Positions 53,434-61,700 of a stretch of 61,700 bases of DNA are shown here, in pieces. Positions within the stretch are counted from its first letter, which is position 1, and every line of letters starts with the position of its first letter. The stretch is from an uncultured Verrucomicrobiota bacterium (GTDB lineage: Bacteria; Verrucomicrobiota; Kiritimatiellia; CAIQIC01; Lenti-01). The position numbers were made by a program, and so were the translations under genes. The notes below the pieces were generated by a model. It was not told the DNA's origin. It was given only the letters and a program-made list of their open reading frames with translations, and did not search any database. The stretch lies in the NCBI GenBank assembly GCA_937860055.1, contig CALMBO010000014.1, positions 89,132-150,831 of the forward strand. The letters are read 5' to 3'.

Positions 53434-53437
<4 letters not shown>
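52517..53437 (-). CDS. PD-(D/E)XK nuclease with C-terminal Fe-S cysteines (Cas4/AddB-like)
   Basis: 306 residues from ATG 53437, which overlaps the serine dehydratase stop (ATGA). The N-terminal FSWSHSRHESFQTCLKRYYFAYYAS is typical of PDDEXK_1 proteins, followed by AIPDLVVRRGGQVLIYDWKTG, the D...D-x-K nuclease core, and a QLGIYALLAL helix. Four cysteines near the end (DCTGSDEPCKTCPFLRACP) fit a 4Fe-4S-binding site with the N-terminal Cys. No helicase or CRISPR genes are near. It could act in recombination or repair. Confidence 0.85.
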
Positions 53438-54686
<1,249 letters not shown>

Positions 54687-54690
<4 letters not shown>

Positions 54691-55136
54691 GGGGATTCCT
54701 TGGATGGGGCGCGCCGGAAGGCGTCGAGGAAGACCGCCAGCGAAAGCCAGATCAGCGCGCCGTTGCGGACCAGGTTCCAGGCGTCGGACACGGCCGCGTC
54801 GGCGCGGGTGGAGAAGCAGCCGCACGACGCCTCGATGCCGCGCAGCAGGTTGAGGGAGATGGCGATGGTGAACACCGACAGCATGCCGGTGATGACCAGG
54901 GCGCCGGCGGCGCGGAGGCGCGCGGGCGCAACCAGCACGGCGAGGCCCGCCAGCAGTTCGATCCACGGCAGGACGATGGCGACGAGGTTCACGAATTCGC
55001 CGGGCAGGATGCGGTAGCGGTTCACCGCCAGCGCGAACAGCTCGGGGTCGCGGATCTTCGCGATGCAGGCCGCGAGGAAGAGGCCGGCGACGGCGATCCT
55101 CGCCAGCCAGAGGTAGGCGGGATGGAGGCGGCTCAT
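54687..55136 (-). CDS. MauE/DoxX-like membrane protein
   Basis: 149 residues from ATG 55136, 4-nt overlaps at both ends. Four hydrophobic helices with AGLFLAACIAKIRDPELFALAVNRY, LPWIELLAGLAVLVAPARL and EASCGCFS, which is the MauE-type signature of a Cys-x-Cys in a thin loop. MauE proteins help form disulphides or mature periplasmic enzymes. Its pairing with DUF1573 and rhodanese genes suggests a periplasmic thiol or sulphur function. Confidence 0.88.
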
Positions 55137-55654
55137 GGCTGGCCCCCCTCGCGGATCTTGCCGCCGTATTCCGTCCATTCGGCAACTCCGCCGGGATAAA
55201 GCGTCAGCTTCTGGAATCCGTAGCCGCGCAGTTTCACGGCCAGCTCGAGGGCGTCGGTGCAGTCGGCGCCGCCGCAATAGACCAGGATGGGGGTGTCGGG
55301 TGTCAGCAGGCTGGCATAGTCGCCGAGGCGCCGGTCGGCCTCGCCGAGGGGGAGGCTCCGGGCGCGCGGCAGGTGCCCGGCCTCGTACTGTTCCCGGATC
55401 CGCGCGTCGAAGACCACGACGGCGGGATTCTCCACCCGGTCCCGCGCGCCGGCCAGGAACGCGACGGGGATGCCGGCGCGGAAGGCCTTCGATTCGACGT
55501 GGTGTTCCCAATCGCCCACCCAGGGCAGGCGGGAGGATGCGGGGCGCAGGGTGTTGACGGCGGTTCCCAGCGCCACGGCGGCGGCCAGGAGGCCCGCGCA
55601 GGCGCCGGCCAGCCGGAGGATTTCCCCGCGCCGGACTGGCGTCCTTCCGGTCAT
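55133..55654 (-). CDS. Membrane-anchored rhodanese-domain protein
   Basis: 173 residues from ATG 55654; ATGA overlaps on both sides. An N-terminal hydrophobic anchor (LAGACAGLLAAAVALG) precedes a rhodanese domain: AVVVFDARIREQYEAGHLPRA and the active loop ILVYCGGADCTDALELA with the catalytic-type Cys, then GYGFQKLTLYPGGVAEW. It probably faces the periplasm and carries sulfane sulfur or a thiol reaction. Confidence 0.88.
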   Translation of the reverse strand: MTGRTPVRRGEILRLAGACAGLLAAAVALGTAVNTLRPASSRLPWVGDWEHHVESKAFRAGIPVAFLAGARDRVENPAVVVFDARIREQYEAGHLPRARSLPLGEADRRLGDYASLLTPDTPILVYCGGADCTDALELAVKLRGYGFQKLTLYPGGVAEWTEYGGKIREGGQP

Positions 55655-56427
55655 GGGGCCGGGGCCGGCGGCGGTTCGGGAGCGGGAGCCGGCGCGGGGG
55701 CCGGAGCGGCCGGGACCACATAGGCCGCGACGGGGATGGCCAATTCGGGCTGGTCGGGCCGGTCGGTCTTCACGAAGACGGTTCCGTTGACGTTGCCTTC
55801 GGGGAGCGTGGGGTCGATCGAGAGGTCGAAGCGGTGCCGCGTGCCGTCGGCGCCGGCTTCCGGCGCGACCGGGACCACCACGAGGGCGGGGTTGTCGGTG
55901 CGGGTGCCGACGATCTGGACGGGGCCGTTGGCCGAGATGATGTCGAAGGTGCGGTTGTGGGCCGCCTCGGGCCCGATCCGTCCGAAGAAGAGGCTGGACG
56001 GTTCCGCGCGCAGGGTCTGGATGGCGGTGCCCTTCAGCTGCAGGACGAGGGTGGGCGTATCGGGATCGTTGCTCGTGAGGGTGATGCTCTTCTGCTGGAA
56101 GCCGGTCCGGCCCCGCAGATCGAGGCGGGCGCGGATGGACGCTTCGCCGCCGGGTTCGACCACGTTCTGGGAGGGCTTGACGGCGGTGCATCCGCAGGAG
56201 GCGCGCACGTCGCGGATTTCCAGCGAGAGGGTGCCCGTGTTGCGGATGGGATAGTCGTGCTCGACGAATTCGGTGTTGCTCTTCTCGCCGAAGTCGAAGA
56301 CCGGTTCGTCGCAGACGATGTTCGGCGCCAGCACGGCTTCGGGGGCCGCGGGGGCCGGCTCCTGGGCTTGGAGGGCCAGGGGCAGGAGGGAGGACACGAA
56401 AAGCGCGGAAAAAATGTTTGTTTTCAT
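55651..56427 (-). CDS. Secreted DUF1573 protein with Pro/Ala tail
   Basis: 258 residues with signal peptide (IFSALFVSSLLPLALQA). DUF1573 (about 45-130) shows FDFGEKSNTEFVEHDYPIRN and VRASCGCTAVKP, the CGC cysteines typical of the family, then a second Ig-like region. The end is about 25 residues of alternating Ala/Pro. It is the first gene of the run DUF1573, rhodanese, MauE, SdaA, nuclease, where every junction overlaps by 4 nt. Function of the family is unknown. Confidence 0.9.
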   Translation of the reverse strand: MKTNIFSALFVSSLLPLALQAQEPAPAAPEAVLAPNIVCDEPVFDFGEKSNTEFVEHDYPIRNTGTLSLEIRDVRASCGCTAVKPSQNVVEPGGEASIRARLDLRGRTGFQQKSITLTSNDPDTPTLVLQLKGTAIQTLRAEPSSLFFGRIGPEAAHNRTFDIISANGPVQIVGTRTDNPALVVVPVAPEAGADGTRHRFDLSIDPTLPEGNVNGTVFVKTDRPDQPELAIPVAAYVVPAAPAPAPAPAPEPPPAPAP

Positions 56428-56480
56428 AAGGAAGACACCTTATCGCATCCGGGCGGGAGATTCAAGCCGCGCCGTGGCGG

Positions 56481-57251
56481 TCAGAGCTCGATCCGGAGGC
56501 CGTCGTAGGCGGGCGCCATGCCGCCGGGCAGGAGCTGCCCGGCCTGTGCATGCGAGACCTCGTGGCACAAGTGGATGACCAGCGAGCGCCTGGCGCCGAT
56601 TTCCCGGAGGACGGGGATGGCTTCGTCGAAATTCATGTGCGTGGGATGGGGGCGGATGCGCAGGGCGTCGATGACGACGAGGTCGGCGCCCCGGCAGAGG
56701 CCGAGGGTGTCCGGGGGCAGCTGCTTGCAATCGGGGATCGCGGCGAAGGAGCGGCCCTGGTGCTCGATCTTCCAGCCGATCATGTCGGCGTGGCCGTGCT
56801 CGGCGGGGAGGGGCGTCAGGCGGATGCCGTGGAAATCGAACGGTCCTTCCGCGATGCGCAGGTCGATGCGCGCCAGCGAGGTGCCGGGGATGGGGGGTTT
56901 GTCGAGATAGTCGAAGATGTTCCGGAGGGTCTGGGCGGTTCCGGCGGAGGCCCAGACGGGCATGGGTTCCGGCATGCGGTTGGTATAGGGCCGGAGGTCG
57001 TCGAAGCCGAAGATGTGGTCCGCGTGGGCGTGCGTCATCAGGACGGCGTCGATTTTCCGGATGCCGTGGGCGAGGCACTGGCTGCGCAGGTCCGGCGGGG
57101 TGTCGACCAGCAGGACCTGTCCGGCGGCCTCGACGAGGATGGCGGTGCGGAAGCGCCGGTCCCGCGGGTCGGGCGAGCGGCAGACGGCGCAGTCGCAGCC
57201 CGGCATCGGGATGCCGTAGGAGGTTCCGGTTCCGAGGAAGGTGACGCGCAT
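56481..57251 (-). CDS. Metallo-beta-lactamase-fold hydrolase (PhnP-like)
   Basis: 256 residues from ATG 57251, matching the family start RVTFLGTGTSYGIPMPGC (an in-frame ATG at 57275 would lie inside the palindrome block). The metal motif THAHADHIFGFDDLR (HxHxDH), the PGCDCAVCRS cysteines and later His (EHGHADM, HLCHEVSH) fit PhnP/cyclic phosphodiesterase-type MBL enzymes. It may hydrolyse a cyclic phosphate; the substrate is not determined by sequence. Confidence 0.88.
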   Translation of the reverse strand: MRVTFLGTGTSYGIPMPGCDCAVCRSPDPRDRRFRTAILVEAAGQVLLVDTPPDLRSQCLAHGIRKIDAVLMTHAHADHIFGFDDLRPYTNRMPEPMPVWASAGTAQTLRNIFDYLDKPPIPGTSLARIDLRIAEGPFDFHGIRLTPLPAEHGHADMIGWKIEHQGRSFAAIPDCKQLPPDTLGLCRGADLVVIDALRIRPHPTHMNFDEAIPVLREIGARRSLVIHLCHEVSHAQAGQLLPGGMAPAYDGLRIEL

Positions 57252-57266
57252 GGGGGCACTTTTGCA

Positions 57267-57309
57267 TTTTTCCACCGTGTGGAAAACTTTTTTCCACGGC
57301 GTGGAAAAA
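57267..57309. repeat. Tandem double palindrome (TTTTTCCAC-N-GTGGAAAA), copy 2
   Basis: Palindromes TTTTTCCACCGTGTGGAAAA (57267-57286) and TTTTTCCACGGCGTGGAAAA (57289-57308) have centres about 22 bp apart. The block ends 15 bp upstream of the MBL gene start and begins 35 bp after the stop of the PAS-GAF-PAS gene on the same strand. It shares spacing and sequence with 43787-43827. It could be an operator pair, an RNA double hairpin or a mobile repeat. Confidence 0.8.
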
Positions 57310-57344
57310 TCCCGTCCGGCGCCTTCCCCGGCCGGAGGGAGGCG

Positions 57345-58733
57345 TCAGGCGGAAGGAGGGGCGGCCGGGGTTTTGGGGGCCGGTTTCTTCTTCCGGCGTT
57401 TGATTTTCCGGACCGGCTTGAGTTCGGTGATGTCGCGCACGATGGTGAGGACGGTATCCGCGGTGCAGGGGGCGATCCGGGCCTCGAACCGGTGTTTCCG
57501 TCCGTCGAGGAGAAGCGTGTAGGTCAGTTTCTGGAGCACGTGCGAATCCAAGGCGGCCGCGATGGCCTTCAGGCAGCGGGTGGCGACGCCCTTGGGCAAC
57601 AGTTCACCGACCTTGCGATGGAGAACGGCTTCGCGGGGGGCGGCGAGCAGGCGGTCATCCGGCGCATGGACCGACAGATATTCGCCGTCCCGTTTGTTCA
57701 TGAAGACGAGATCGGGGATGGCATGGATGAAGGCCCGGTTCTGGGCTTCGCTGGCCCGCAAGGCGGTTTCGGCGCGCTGGCGGTCGCTTTCGATTTCGAA
57801 GCAGTCCAGGGCGAAGGACAGGGCGTTGCCGAGGCGTTTCAGCAGATCCAGTTCATCGGCGGAGAGGTCGATCGGGCGGTCGAGGTGGAGATTCAAGACA
57901 CCGATCGGCCTGTCTTTCAGGCGGAAGGGGACGGCGATCGAAGAACGGTAACCGCGCCGGAGGGCTTCGTCCCGCCAGGGCGACATGCGGGAGGCGGTTT
58001 CGAGATCGCGGCACACCTCGACCCGGTTGTGGAGGATCGCCTGGCCGCCGGGGCCCTGGCTGAAGGCGCTGGAGGGATTGACGTTGATGTGGACGGCCTT
58101 CAGGTAGCCTTCCTCGTAGCCGGCGTGGGCGACGGGCTTTATCTGCGCCGTGGAGGCATCCACCAGCCCGACCCATGCCATGCGGAAGTCTCCGAACTTG
58201 ACGGCGATGTGGCAGGCGGCCCGGAAGAGTTCGTTCCGGTCCCGGAATTGAACGATGGCCTGGTTCAGTTGGGCGAGGACGACATGGAGGTGCCGAAGGG
58301 ACAGTTCCAGTTGCTTGTAGGGGGTGATGTCGCTCACGACGACCTGGCATGTCGGCGCGTCTTCGGCTTTTGGACCGAGATTGGCCGCCAGATGCACCCA
58401 GAGAATTGTCCCGTCCTTCTTTTCCAGCCTCAGCTCGGTCGCCTGCGGGGCGCCGGAGTCGGAGAGCTTCTGGCGGAACCGGCCAAAGAGTTCCTGGTCT
58501 TCCGGGCGGATGAAGCGGGAAAGGGGATGGTGGAGCAGCGCGGCCGGCGACATGCCGAGGAGCGCAGGCAGGGTGGAATTGGATCCCAGGATCCGGTCGT
58601 TTTCGTCCAGGAGGCAGCAACCGACGGGGGCATGGTCGAAAAGGTCAAAGATACGGGCCAGCGCTTCGCCGTTTTTCTCGCGCATTTCCGCCGATTTCTT
58701 TGCCTCAATCGTCATTCCATGGTCCTGGGTCAT
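57345..58733 (-). CDS. PAS-GAF-PAS sensory protein without an output domain
   Basis: 462 residues (start at 58733 or at the in-frame ATG 58715). PAS1 (about 25-145: FDHAPVGCCLLDENDRILGSN ... VVVSDITPYKQLE), GAF (about 150-310: FRAACHIAVKFGDFRMAWVGLV, SIAVPFRLKDRPIGVLNLH), PAS2 (about 330-445: AFIHAIPDLVFMNKRDGEY). It ends in a Lys/Ala/Pro-rich tail (KRRKKKPAPKTPAAPPSA) with no histidine kinase, GGDEF or other effector. It may act by protein contacts or be a split sensor. Confidence 0.85.
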   Translation of the reverse strand: MTQDHGMTIEAKKSAEMREKNGEALARIFDLFDHAPVGCCLLDENDRILGSNSTLPALLGMSPAALLHHPLSRFIRPEDQELFGRFRQKLSDSGAPQATELRLEKKDGTILWVHLAANLGPKAEDAPTCQVVVSDITPYKQLELSLRHLHVVLAQLNQAIVQFRDRNELFRAACHIAVKFGDFRMAWVGLVDASTAQIKPVAHAGYEEGYLKAVHINVNPSSAFSQGPGGQAILHNRVEVCRDLETASRMSPWRDEALRRGYRSSIAVPFRLKDRPIGVLNLHLDRPIDLSADELDLLKRLGNALSFALDCFEIESDRQRAETALRASEAQNRAFIHAIPDLVFMNKRDGEYLSVHAPDDRLLAAPREAVLHRKVGELLPKGVATRCLKAIAAALDSHVLQKLTYTLLLDGRKHRFEARIAPCTADTVLTIVRDITELKPVRKIKRRKKKPAPKTPAAPPSA

Positions 58734-58885
58734 GGCCGATTTTAGTAAAATTCACCGAGTCGTTAATCACTCATTAATATTTGTGGGGAGGAAGGTCAAT
58801 TCCAAAGATGCGCGCCGGGGAATTTTACGGCCCTTGGGGGAAATGAGGGGTGCGCCCCCGTGGGAAAGAGGGGGCCGGAACCTTG
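58734..58885. other. Intergenic spacer with AT-rich promoter-like segment
   Basis: This 152-bp stretch lies between two minus-strand genes. On the minus strand it carries AT-rich sequence (GTTAATCACTCATTAATATT on the plus strand at about 58761-58780) that may hold the promoter of the PAS-GAF-PAS gene. No gene or clear terminator is seen. Confidence 0.5.
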
Positions 58886-59539
58886 TCAGAGCTCGGTGAA
58901 GAGAGCTTCGGCGAGGAGGCGGGATTTGGGGAGCTTGGCATTCCAGTCCCCGGCACCGCGGGTGCCAAGGGCGACCAGGACGACAGGCCGCAACCCTTTG
59001 GAGCCGAAGGAGAACTCGTTGGAAAGGACATCGGGGTCGAAGCCTTCCATGGGGCAGGCATCAAGGCCGAGGGCGGCGGCGCCGAGGAGGAGGGTGCCGA
59101 GGGCGAGATAGGCCTGTTTCTCCATCCAGTGGGGGAGGTCGCGGCGGACGTCGCGGTGGAGGGCCACATAGGCCAGGCGGGATTTGCGCTGCTTTTCCAT
59201 GTCTTCCGGGAGGGGGAAACGGCCGTCCTTTTGTTCCTGCGCGAGGATGGCGTCGAGATGGGCATCGTCCATGCCGGCGCGGACGCAGATCACGACGACA
59301 TGGGAGGCGTTCTGGATCTTGGGAGCGTTGTAGGCATAGGGGCCGGTGGCGGCCTTGGCGATCCGCGCCTTGGCGGCGGCGGTTCCCGCCATTCCAAAAT
59401 GCCACGGCTGGGAATTAATGGAGGAGGGGCTGTAGCGGAGCAGGATGCGGAGCTGGCCGATGACCGGTCCGGGAATCTTCCGGCCGGGATCGAAGTCCTT
59501 GGCGGTGTGGCGGGTGGTGGCGAGCGTCGCGATATCCAT
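58886..59539 (-). CDS. Nitroreductase-family oxidoreductase (NfsB-like)
   Basis: 217 residues from ATG 59539, chosen because GGAGGAGG precedes it by a few nt. FMN-dependent NAD(P)H nitroreductase fold: TLATTRHTAKDFDPGRKIP at the N-terminus, RYSPSSINSQPWHFGMAG, and LGTLLLGAAALGLDACPMEGFD, where the flavin contacts lie, ending KSRLLAEALFTEL. It reduces nitro compounds or quinones with NAD(P)H; physiological substrate unknown. A single gene. Confidence 0.93.
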   Translation of the reverse strand: MDIATLATTRHTAKDFDPGRKIPGPVIGQLRILLRYSPSSINSQPWHFGMAGTAAAKARIAKAATGPYAYNAPKIQNASHVVVICVRAGMDDAHLDAILAQEQKDGRFPLPEDMEKQRKSRLAYVALHRDVRRDLPHWMEKQAYLALGTLLLGAAALGLDACPMEGFDPDVLSNEFSFGSKGLRPVVLVALGTRGAGDWNAKLPKSRLLAEALFTEL

Positions 59540-59615
59540 GGATCCTCCTCCGGCGTGCATTGGGATGGGAGAAGCCTAGCGGGGGAGGCGGGGCGGGACA
59601 AGCCCGGAGAGGGGG

Positions 59616-60017
59616 CTAATCCTGCAGGGCTTCCTTGGCGTCGAGCCAGTCTTCCGCTTCTTCGCGGGAGCGGAACGTGGCCAGTTCCCGGTTTGTGCGG
59701 GGGATGCAATCGCGGAAGGATTCGTACATCCTTCCCAGGCCGAAATAGACATCCCTCGTCGCGACAATCGCGAAGCGGGAGGGCTTGTCCGCCCGATCCG
59801 TGGAGCCCGCCAGATGCGCCAGCTTCTTCAGGTTGTCGAGGTTGATGTCCAGCAGGCTGCCGACCTGGGAGGTGTCGAAAATCTCGTCGTAGCCTGCCAG
59901 TGCCGGCTGGGAGCCGATCTCCATCTGATAGGCGAACAGGTCGCGCGCCCCGATGGCTCCCGAAGCCGTCGCAAAGATGCGCTGGCGCCCATGATCGATC
60001 TGGTAGGTAATGGCCAT
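59616..60017 (-). CDS. STAS/SpoIIAA-like domain protein
   Basis: 133 residues from ATG 60017 (MAITYQIDHGRQRIFATASG); an upstream ATG at 60062 would add 15 atypical residues. The order of strands and helices (RIFATASGAIGARDLFAYQ, YDEIFDTSQVG, ADKPSRFAIVATRDVYFGLG, SREEAEDWLDAKEAL) fits single-domain STAS-like or SpoIIAA-like proteins. Function unknown; there is no partner kinase or transporter next to it. Confidence 0.75.
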   Translation of the reverse strand: MAITYQIDHGRQRIFATASGAIGARDLFAYQMEIGSQPALAGYDEIFDTSQVGSLLDINLDNLKKLAHLAGSTDRADKPSRFAIVATRDVYFGLGRMYESFRDCIPRTNRELATFRSREEAEDWLDAKEALQD

Positions 60018-60138
60018 GGCTTGAATCGCGGACAGCCATGCTACGCGGGAGGGGAAAAACAATCAAATTACGATCCTGTTAGACCGGATTTGGATATTGT
60101 GCATCCGTTCTTTCTGGCGGTTGAATTCCGGGTTGTAG

Positions 60139-60158
60139 GCCCGGTCCCCTGACCGGGC
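60139..60158. repeat. REP-like intergenic hairpin
   Basis: GCCCGGTC and GACCGGGC form a perfect 8-bp stem around CCCT. It is flanked by CCGGG upstream that can also pair with CCCGG, as in REP-type palindromes or a bidirectional terminator. No T-run follows. Confidence 0.4.
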
Positions 60159-60227
60159 GGGATTTCGCCGGATGAGGGCACCCGGCCACCATCGGGATCC
60201 TGCGGCTGCAATAGAAGTGAAAATGCC

Positions 60228-61391
60228 CTAGGGGGCGGTTTTGCGGATGCCATCGGGCGGGAAACAGTCGCGGAGACGGGGGGCGGCGGGCAAGTCGCGG
60301 AGGGCGCGGATGATTTCGTGGTCGGCCTTGGAGAAGGGGAAGTCGCCGAAGCGGTCGCGGGTGGTCCATGCGTGGCCGGCGCATTCGAGGTGGCGGGGGC
60401 GGCCGGAACGGATGCGGGCGAAGTGGGCGTGGAGCTCGATGGTGAAGTGGCTGTAGGCGTGGTGGACGGTGACGAGGTGCGGGCCGACCTCGATGTCGAG
60501 GCCCATTTCCTCCTTCAGCTCGCGGGCGATGCACTGGGGCATGGTTTCGCCCTCCGCGATCTTGCCGCCGGGGAATTCCCAGAGGCCGGCGAGCATTCCC
60601 TTTTCGGGGTTGCGCTGGGCGACGAGGATCTGGTTCTTGGCGTTGAGGATGACGGCGGCGCCGACGACCTTGTGGGGCACTTTCATTTTCTTCTTCTTGT
60701 GGGGGAAGGCTTCGGGGTTTGGAGTTTTCGCGGCGCGGCAGGCGCGGCGCAGGGGGCATTCGGAGCAGCGGGGATTGCGCGGGGTGCAGACCAGCGCGCC
60801 GAGTTCCATCCACGCCTCGTTGGTCGCGGCGGGGCGGTCGCGCAGGAGGAGGGCGTCGGCGAGCTGCTGGAGCTTCTTCTTCGTGGCGGGCAGGCCGACA
60901 TCGTCGGGGAGGGCCAGGAGGCGGGAAAAGACGCGGATGACGTTGCCGTCGAGGACGGCGAGAGGGAGGCCGAAGGCGAAGGAGGCGATGGCGGCGGTGG
61001 CGTAGGGGCCGAGGCCGGGAAGGGCGGCGAGGGCTTCGGGATCGGAGGGCAGTCGCCCGCCGTGGTCGCGGACCAGGATTTTCGCGGCCTTGTGGATCTG
61101 CCGGGCGCGGGAGTAGTAGCCGAGGCCTTCCCAGAGCTTGAGGACGTCCTGGAGGGGGGCGGCGGCGAGGGAGGCGGGATCGGGGAAGCGGGCGAGGAAA
61201 CGGCGGAAATAGGGGACGACGGTGTCCACGCGTGTCTGCTGGAGCATGATTTCGGAGATCCAGACGGCGTAGGGGGGGCGCGGCTCCGCGCGCCAGGGCA
61301 GGTCCCGCGCATTCTTCGCGAACCAAGGCAGGAGATGACGGCGGACGGCAGCGCGCAGGGCCCGGAGGATGCTGGACGGAATGGGGAACAT
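60228..61391 (-). CDS. mutY: A/G-specific adenine glycosylase with intact Nudix domain
   Basis: 387 residues from ATG 61391 (an in-frame ATG at 61430 would add 13 residues). It removes adenine mispaired with 8-oxoguanine. Seen: LPWRAEPRPPYAVWISEIMLQQT (catalytic Glu), the HhH LPGLGPYATAAI, VLDGNVIRV (catalytic Asp) and the Fe-S site CTPRNPRCSECPLRRAC (C-x6-C-x2-C-x5-C). The C-terminal MutT-like domain keeps a full Nudix box, GKIAEGETMPQCIARELKEE then MGL, with G-x5-E-x7-RE-x2-EE order. Canonical MutY has lost this. It may therefore also hydrolyse a nucleotide. Confidence 0.95.
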   Translation of the reverse strand: MFPIPSSILRALRAAVRRHLLPWFAKNARDLPWRAEPRPPYAVWISEIMLQQTRVDTVVPYFRRFLARFPDPASLAAAPLQDVLKLWEGLGYYSRARQIHKAAKILVRDHGGRLPSDPEALAALPGLGPYATAAIASFAFGLPLAVLDGNVIRVFSRLLALPDDVGLPATKKKLQQLADALLLRDRPAATNEAWMELGALVCTPRNPRCSECPLRRACRAAKTPNPEAFPHKKKKMKVPHKVVGAAVILNAKNQILVAQRNPEKGMLAGLWEFPGGKIAEGETMPQCIARELKEEMGLDIEVGPHLVTVHHAYSHFTIELHAHFARIRSGRPRHLECAGHAWTTRDRFGDFPFSKADHEIIRALRDLPAAPRLRDCFPPDGIRKTAP

Positions 61392-61700
61392 GGGGAGGAT
61401 GATAGTCGGGAGTGCAGGGGAGGGCAACATTTAGAGGGAGATGGAACAGTAAGATGGAAAATAATACACAGCGGGACCTGAGGGGCGTGACCGTGAAAAT
61501 GGACCGTGATTGTTAGCAAATGCTTGGCAACGGAATTTTTCGCAGCCTGATGCCGGGATGTGAATTAACAAGAATTTAACGTGATTTGTGGCGGGGGGGG
61601 GGGGGGGGGGCGGGGGGGGGGCGTGTTGACCGGTTCGTTTTCAAAGAGTTGGGGGAAATGGGGGGGGTTTTGGACTAAAGCCGCGGGGGGGGGGTTGGGG
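61392..61700. other. Right-end gene-free region with G homopolymers
   Basis: No reading frame is supported in this 309-bp stretch. From about 61593 it contains runs of 18 and 10 G, then more G-runs to the end. The AT-rich part before them (GAATTAACAAGAATTTAACG, 61561-61580) could belong to a promoter upstream of mutY. The G-runs resemble the low-quality end of a contig. Confidence 0.6.

Noticed and set aside
56550..58745. A 731-codon plus-strand frame over the MBL and PAS-GAF-PAS genes
   Set aside because: Antisense to well-defined HxHxDH and PAS/GAF motifs.

Overview
The window is high-GC DNA from a Gram-negative bacterium: it encodes outer-membrane barrels, Wza-type export lipoproteins and signal peptides. 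Giant SdrD-B/DUF11/GEVED surface proteins ending in gingipain-type C25 peptidase domains, together with large polysaccharide loci and DUF1573 proteins, suggest the PVC superphylum, most likely Kiritimatiellota or Verrucomicrobiota. The phylum is an inference from gene content; no rRNA is present. The right edge carries long G homopolymers that look like the end of a contig.

Layout. (1) 1-11542: a truncated giant cell-surface protein and a shorter paralogue, both with C25 (gingipain-family) domains. (2) 11567-14332 (minus): a periplasmic-binding-protein/PAS histidine kinase. (3) 14551-17459: a compact cassette of PqqD-like protein, radical SAM/SPASM enzyme, 61-residue Cys-containing peptide and HprK-like kinase, all joined by 4-nt stop/start overlaps. 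A small S24/S26-type peptidase converges on it. This looks like a peptide-modification (RiPP-like) system at the head of a polysaccharide locus and is the most interesting part of the window. (4) 17488-42635: one long plus-strand exopolysaccharide operon with a FecR/pseudo-glycosidase, outer-membrane barrel, Wza, Wzc, polymerase/ligase, Wzm/Wzt ABC transporter, a series of glycosyltransferases and acyltransferases, and a WecA-type initiating enzyme fused to an extra membrane/Rossmann module. Most junctions overlap by 4-11 nt. (5) 42614-45278 (minus): nucleotidyltransferase-like protein, tRNA-Leu(GAG), a lone GspJ-like pseudopilin and an FHA protein. (6) 45496-52520 (plus): a second polysaccharide export module (secreted protein, barrel, Wzc, Wza, O-antigen ligase with TPR tail). 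(7) 52517-61391 (minus): nuclease, serine dehydratase, MauE-like, rhodanese and DUF1573 in one overlapping run, then an MBL hydrolase, a PAS-GAF-PAS protein, a nitroreductase, a STAS-like protein, and MutY with an intact Nudix box.

How the parts may work together: sugars are assembled on a lipid carrier started by the WecA-like enzyme, extended by about ten glycosyltransferases, decorated by two hexapeptide acyltransferases, and exported through Wzm/Wzt and/or Wzy-Wzc-Wza-barrel machinery, of which there are two copies. The PqqD/radical SAM/peptide/HprK/S26 set, plus a nucleotidyltransferase-like protein downstream, may make a modified peptide that acts with or regulates this locus; that link rests only on gene position. 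A tandem double palindrome (TTTTTCCAC-N-GTGGAAAA type) occurs at two unrelated intergenic sites.
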